From: Bog-756 sp963769765
GTDB taxonomy: Bacteria; Actinomycetota; Acidimicrobiia; Acidimicrobiales; RAAP-2
Length of the DNA stretch: 64,000 nt
Direction of reading: 5' to 3'
Assembly: GCA_963769765.1 (NCBI GenBank)
Contig: CAVYNA010000002.1
Span: forward strand, 186,001-250,000
Under the pieces are notes generated by a model. It did not search any database and was not told where the DNA came from. It saw only the letters and a list, made by a program, of their open reading frames with translations. How positions within the stretch are numbered: position 1 is the first letter of the stretch; each line of letters begins with the position of its first letter. Of the stretch, positions 60,241 through 64,000 are shown in pieces. A program made the position numbers and the translations under genes.

Positions 60241-60264
60241 GGACCGGACGGGTCCGTCCGGTCC
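60241..60264. terminator. Perfect 10-bp hairpin between the paralogous membrane proteins
   Basis: GGACCGGACG pairs with CGTCCGGTCC around GGTC, 34 bp after the first gene's stop. No U-tract. Confidence 0.65.
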
Positions 60265-60431
60265 GCACGCCTGTGAGACAGAATGGAGAGCGTGCCGCAC
60301 CACGCACGAGTCGCGGAGGCGCATCGCCGAATGGGCGATGTAGTCCTTGCACCACTCACCGTGATGACGGCAGGATGGCCGAGGTCGTTGCATCGAACCG
60401 CGCGGTCCCACGAATGACAGAGGAGAGCACC

Positions 60432-62648
60432 ATGACCGTCGGCATCGCGGAACTCCCTCCCGAAGGCATGCAGCTCGGTGGTGTCGCATTGGCCGGCGAC
60501 ACCGACCGAGGGACGAAGACGACCGAAGGCCTGAGCCTGCTCTTCACCGCGGCGGGCATCACCGTGCAGGGTCCGCAGCCACAGATCGAGCGGCTGCTCG
60601 TCTGGTCCGGTCTCGACTCCGCGAGCTGCCACGAGAAGATCGACTTGAATGACGGGCGGAGCGCAGCGGTGATGGAGCTCACATCCGGGGGGCAGTCGAT
60701 CCGGTTCCTCCTTCCGACCGAGACGGTCTCGCCGGGTCAGGCCGCGTACCTCGACCAGGCCCTCCCTGCGTGGCTCGCCCGCTATCGCAGCGCGGTCGGG
60801 CCGGCGGCGACGGCCGCCGCCGCCGTGGAGGACGCCGAAGCTGTGGCCACCCGTCAGCCGGTCGATCACGGGGCCGGCGCACCGTCCGCCGGGTCGTCGC
60901 CACAGCCGGCTCCGCCGCCTCCACCACCAAGTGGGGCGCTTCCGCCGATGGCCCGCCCGCCCATGGCCGCCGCGACCGGTCCGGCGGCGACGGAATCGAC
61001 GAACGGCAGTGCCGGCGCGCCCGCGGACCAACCCGTCCACGCTCCCGCCGCATCCGCTGCGCCTGCCGAGCCGACGACGCCGGCCGCACCTGCGCCGCCA
61101 TCACCCGACGTCGAGACGGGACCGGTCGCGCCTGTCGCCGGCCGGGGGCCGACCCGCGCCGGGGCACCGCCCGCGCAGCCGGGGCCCACGGACGCGACGC
61201 CGGGTTGGGAATTCACGAGCGACCCGATGCCCACGGCGACCGCCTGGGACGATCCGCCGCTCGGGCAGGTGCAGGCACCTGACATCGTGCCGCCGAAGCG
61301 GGCGAAGGGCTGGCACCGTCGCCGCGGTCATGACGACGGCGTGCTGCCGGAGACCGCGGGCCCGACGACGGCTGCACCGACCGACGCGATCCCGCTCGGT
61401 GTCATCTTGCCGCCGCCGTCCCCGGACGAGCCCTCGGTCCTGCTCCCACCTCCGCCGCCTTCCGGCGCGGCGCCTTCGGAGACCATGGCACCGCCCGCGC
61501 CGGGCGACGGCCTCCCCGACGAGTCGCCGACCGGGAAACCCTCGAAGAAGGGCCGCCGGTGGCGCCGCGGTGGAGTGGCCGCGACGTCGGCCGCGACATT
61601 CGTCGTCGACGGCGACGCGGGCACGACAGACCCGGGAACGGGCGGTGCGGAGGTCATCGAGGGGTCCGCACCGGCCACCGCCGGTGACGCGATCGGCACC
61701 GGTCCCTCGATCGCCGACGGCGGAGGTCACGTCGTCCCGCCGGTGATCACCTCCCACGTGCCCGACCAGCCGGATCTGTCGGCTCCGCAGCTCGTGACCG
61801 TGCCCGACCAGCCGGATCTGTCGGCTCCGCAGCTCGTGACCGTGCCCGAACCGGGTGAGCCGGCAGGCGGGCGCAGTCGGAGGACGCTCACCTTCCTGTT
61901 GGTCGTCGTCCTGCTCGTCGTGCTCGGCGGCGTCGCATACGTCCTCGTGAAGCGCCACAACAGTGCGAACACCGCTTCGACCGTGGTGCCGCCGGTGACC
62001 ACGGTGAGCCCCGACGTCGCGCTGGCGACGTCGATCAATCTGCGGCTCGCCGACCTGCCCTCGGGCTGGGCCCGGCTGACTGCCGGCACGCCGGTCACCC
62101 GGATGCCGAACGGACCTCCGGCTGCCCGTCTCCAGGCGAGCCGGACGCTGAGCTCGTGCACCGGGCTGCCGCTCGCGACGGTCAACGGGCTCTTCGCCGG
62201 GGGGGACCTCCCGGGTGCGACCGCACTCTCGACCTCACCCACCTTCGAACAGCTCGCCAACCCGACCTTCCAGATGTTCTCGACGACCGACGTCCTCGCG
62301 TCGGCCGCCTCCGTGCGACCGCTCACCGCAGCGCTCGCGAGCCCGTCGTTCACGACCTGCTTCGCGCAGTACCAGAGCGCGTTGGTCGCGGTGTCCGTGG
62401 CGGGCGGAACGGCGCAGGTCCAGGCCGTCGCGTTGAGCGCGCCGACCGGGGTGACCGCGATCGGCGAGCTGACCACGGTGACCCTGCCGGGCCAGAGCCC
62501 CTTCGTGGTGGGGCAGGCATTCCTGTTCAGCGGCCGCATCTTCACGATGCTCGAACCGTCGACGAGCGGGACCTCCGTGCCGTCGGACGCGTTCATCCCC
62601 GCCTACGACGCGGTGACGGGGCGGCTCGCCGCGGCAGCCACCCGCTGA
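60432..62648 (+). CDS. Large proline-rich membrane-anchored protein with extracellular LPxGW domain
   Basis: 738 residues; AGGAGAG lies four bases before the ATG. An N-terminal domain (GVALAGDTDRGTKTTEGLSLLFTAAGITVQGPQ...LLVWSGLDSASC) of about 125 residues precedes roughly 350 residues of proline/alanine-rich linker. A basic patch and one membrane helix (TLTFLLVVVLLVVLGGVAYVLV) follow. The extracellular domain has INLRLADLPSGWARL, SSCTGL and STSPTF, matching the upstream gene's motifs. The linker includes an in-frame duplication of 14 residues. Envelope-associated; function unknown. Confidence 0.72.
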   Translation: MTVGIAELPPEGMQLGGVALAGDTDRGTKTTEGLSLLFTAAGITVQGPQPQIERLLVWSGLDSASCHEKIDLNDGRSAAVMELTSGGQSIRFLLPTETVSPGQAAYLDQALPAWLARYRSAVGPAATAAAAVEDAEAVATRQPVDHGAGAPSAGSSPQPAPPPPPPSGALPPMARPPMAAATGPAATESTNGSAGAPADQPVHAPAASAAPAEPTTPAAPAPPSPDVETGPVAPVAGRGPTRAGAPPAQPGPTDATPGWEFTSDPMPTATAWDDPPLGQVQAPDIVPPKRAKGWHRRRGHDDGVLPETAGPTTAAPTDAIPLGVILPPPSPDEPSVLLPPPPPSGAAPSETMAPPAPGDGLPDESPTGKPSKKGRRWRRGGVAATSAATFVVDGDAGTTDPGTGGAEVIEGSAPATAGDAIGTGPSIADGGGHVVPPVITSHVPDQPDLSAPQLVTVPDQPDLSAPQLVTVPEPGEPAGGRSRRTLTFLLVVVLLVVLGGVAYVLVKRHNSANTASTVVPPVTTVSPDVALATSINLRLADLPSGWARLTAGTPVTRMPNGPPAARLQASRTLSSCTGLPLATVNGLFAGGDLPGATALSTSPTFEQLANPTFQMFSTTDVLASAASVRPLTAALASPSFTTCFAQYQSALVAVSVAGGTAQVQAVALSAPTGVTAIGELTTVTLPGQSPFVVGQAFLFSGRIFTMLEPSTSGTSVPSDAFIPAYDAVTGRLAAAATR
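61758..61841 (+). repeat. 42-bp in-frame tandem duplication
   Basis: Two identical 42-bp units encode VPDQPDLSAPQLVT twice in the proline-rich linker just before the membrane helix. Identity at the DNA level indicates a recent duplication. Confidence 0.95.
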
Positions 62649-62693
62649 CCGACCGCAACGCCCCGCCGTCGGCGGACGGACCGGTCGTCGGGT

Positions 62694-64000
62694 TCAGGAC
62701 CCGTCGGGGACCAGACTCGCGAGACGGGCCAATGCGCGGTAGATGCCTTCCGGTGCGCCGACCTGGTCGGGCCGCAGGAGGTTGGCCATGATCGTGAGGA
62801 TCCACGACATGAGCGGCTCGGAGTACATGCCCGCGCCGACGCAGAGGCGCATGAGCTCGGGATGGCTGATCACGCGTACGAACGCTCGGGCCACCCGGTA
62901 GTAGAGCCCGTAGGCGTCCTCGAGGCGGCGCTCGTAGCGCACGAGGCCGGCGTAGCCGTCACCGGAGAGCGCTTCTCCGAGGCTCGCCGCAGCAAGGCGA
63001 CCGGTCTCGTAGCCGTAGGCGATGCCCTCCCCGTTGAACGGGTTGATCGAAGCCGCCGCATCGCCGACCAGCACGGTGGTGGCTCCGATGCGCGGACCGA
63101 CCGCGAGACCCATCGGCAGCTTGCCGCCCGTCGGTGGACCGAGCGATGTCTCGGGTGAGAGCTCCCAGCGCTCCGGCGCCCAGGCGATGAAGTGGTCCAT
63201 GAGCGTCGAGGTGTTGAGACCCTTCCAGCGACGTCCGGTGGAGAGGAGACCCACCCCCACGTTCACCCGGCCGTCCCCGAGGGGGAAGATCCACCCGTAC
63301 CCGGGGACGACGTTCCCCTCTTCGTCACGGATGTCCAGGTGGGATTCGATGAACGGCTCGTCGTGCCCCGGCGAGGTGTAGTAGCCACGGAGCGCCATGC
63401 CGAGGGGCTGACTCCGGTCGCGGGCTGCACCGAGCGAACGACCGAACCGCGAGTTCGCGCCGTCGGCGACCACGACATAGCGCGCCCGGACCTCTCGCGA
63501 CTCTCCGCTCGCCCGGTCGCGCACGACGGCTCCGACGCACGGTGCCAGTGACCCGTGGCCGCCGGACACCGTGACCGGATCCGGAGCCTCGGCGAGGATC
63601 GGACGGACCGCCTCGGTGCCCTGCCATACCGTCGCGCCCGCCTTCGCGGCACGATCGTTGACCAGCGCGTCGAGGTCGTGTCGCGTGATGACGTAGCCGT
63701 ACGGCGGGAAGCTCGGGTGCTCGGGCCAGGGAAGGTCGAGGACACGGCCGAACGCGCACGACCGCAGACCGCGGTAGCGGTGCGCCCCCGCCAGCGCGCT
63801 CTCGACCCCCATGTCGGCGAGTTGGCGCACCGAGCGCGGGGTCAGCCCGTCGCCGCAGGTCTTCGCGCGGGAAGACCTTCTTCTCCACGAGCGCCACGTC
63901 CCATCCGGCCTCGGCGAGCCAGTAGGCGCAAGAGGACCCGGCCGGACCACCACCGACCACCAGTACGTCGTGGACCGAGTCGCCCGCTCCGACCGATCGC
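62694..64000 (-). CDS. Geranylgeranyl reductase family flavoprotein, frameshifted and 5' partial
   Basis: The first 40 visible residues (DVLVVGGGPAGSSCAYWLAEAGWDVALVEKKVFPRE) are in one frame, and the rest, from KTCGDGLTPRSVRQLADMG, is in another. Homologues read FPREKTCGDGLTPR, so two bases are missing, or one is extra, around 63859-63865. Downstream are VVADGANSRFGRSLG, GYGWIFPLGDGRVNVGVGLL and VGDAAASINPFNGEGIAYGYETGRLAA, all FAD-site motifs. The family reduces isoprenoid chains such as menaquinone side chains or lipids. The start lies beyond the window edge. It is either a recent pseudogene or a sequence error. Confidence 0.82.
   Translation of the reverse strand, partial: DRSERATRSTTYWWSVVVRPGPLAPTGSPRPDGTWRSWRRRSSRAKTCGDGLTPRSVRQLADMGVESALAGAHRYRGLRSCAFGRVLDLPWPEHPSFPPYGYVITRHDLDALVNDRAAKAGATVWQGTEAVRPILAEAPDPVTVSGGHGSLAPCVGAVVRDRASGESREVRARYVVVADGANSRFGRSLGAARDRSQPLGMALRGYYTSPGHDEPFIESHLDIRDEEGNVVPGYGWIFPLGDGRVNVGVGLLSTGRRWKGLNTSTLMDHFIAWAPERWELSPETSLGPPTGGKLPMGLAVGPRIGATTVLVGDAAASINPFNGEGIAYGYETGRLAAASLGEALSGDGYAGLVRYERRLEDAYGLYYRVARAFVRVISHPELMRLCVGAGMYSEPLMSWILTIMANLLRPDQVGAPEGIYRALARLASLVPDGS

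Overview
The window is high-GC DNA with dense, often overlapping genes, GTG starts and GTGA/ATGA stop-start overlaps. Its markers are actinobacterial: mshA (mycothiol), an F420-type luciferase-like oxidoreductase, nickel superoxide dismutase with its protease, an RsiG-like anti-sigma factor, and the order mshA-ybjN-proC-rex-hemA-hemC-cobA-hemD-hemB-hemL. Together with fused isobutyryl-CoA mutase and a rimO-pgsA-cinA-recA block, this suggests a deep-branching actinobacterium, possibly class Acidimicrobiia. The class is inferred from content and synteny, not from any comparison I could run.

Layout. 0-7.1 kb: a Baeyer-Villiger-type monooxygenase (runs off the left edge) divergent from an SDR; a minus-strand AbiE-like toxin-antitoxin remnant; a two-gene DapB-like dehydrogenase/Rieske oxygenase operon; an integrase fragment beside tRNA-Ser(GCT). 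7.2-16.9 kb: rimO, pgsA and cinA; a DUF3048 protein; recA behind a consensus SOS box; a large DMFase-beta-like exported protein; an F420-type oxidoreductase with a SnoaL-like partner. 17-20.7 kb: two unusual citrate synthases, one fused to CBS domains and one to a DNA-binding domain, transcribed divergently from one short promoter region. 20.7-31 kb: an FtsX/MacB-type ABC exporter, a malonyl-CoA-synthetase-like ligase, MarR, a cytosolic BtuF-like protein and icmF. 31-39 kb: DoxX, DUF2252, a catalytic-domain-less sensor-like membrane protein, a methyltransferase, an AftB-like GT-C glycosyltransferase and small proteins.

39-42.5 kb is the clearest accessory patch. It holds a degenerate SnoaL gene with an in-frame 9-bp repeat, three 10-bp iterons, a MazEF-type pair with a palindromic operator over a leaderless promoter, and a HipBA pair preceded by three AT-rich operator copies. 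It ends at tRNA-Lys(TTT).

42.7-64 kb is mostly housekeeping: a beta-propeller lipoprotein, a SufS-like class V aminotransferase, a DksA/TraR-type zinc protein, sodN/sodX, rsiG, an XRE regulator, mshA, ybjN, proC, a SAM hydrolase family protein, rex, and the heme/siroheme operon. Two adjacent membrane-anchored proteins follow that appear to share an extracellular LPxGW domain. A geranylgeranyl-reductase-like flavoprotein runs off the right edge and carries a frameshift.

The strongest candidates for new biology are the divergent CBS- and HTH-citrate synthase pair with its shared operator-like element, the RsiG homologue with two c-di-GMP signatures (one variant), the nuclease-fold AbiEi-like antitoxin with its truncated partner, and three convergent gene pairs whose stop codons form the base of a shared terminator hairpin.
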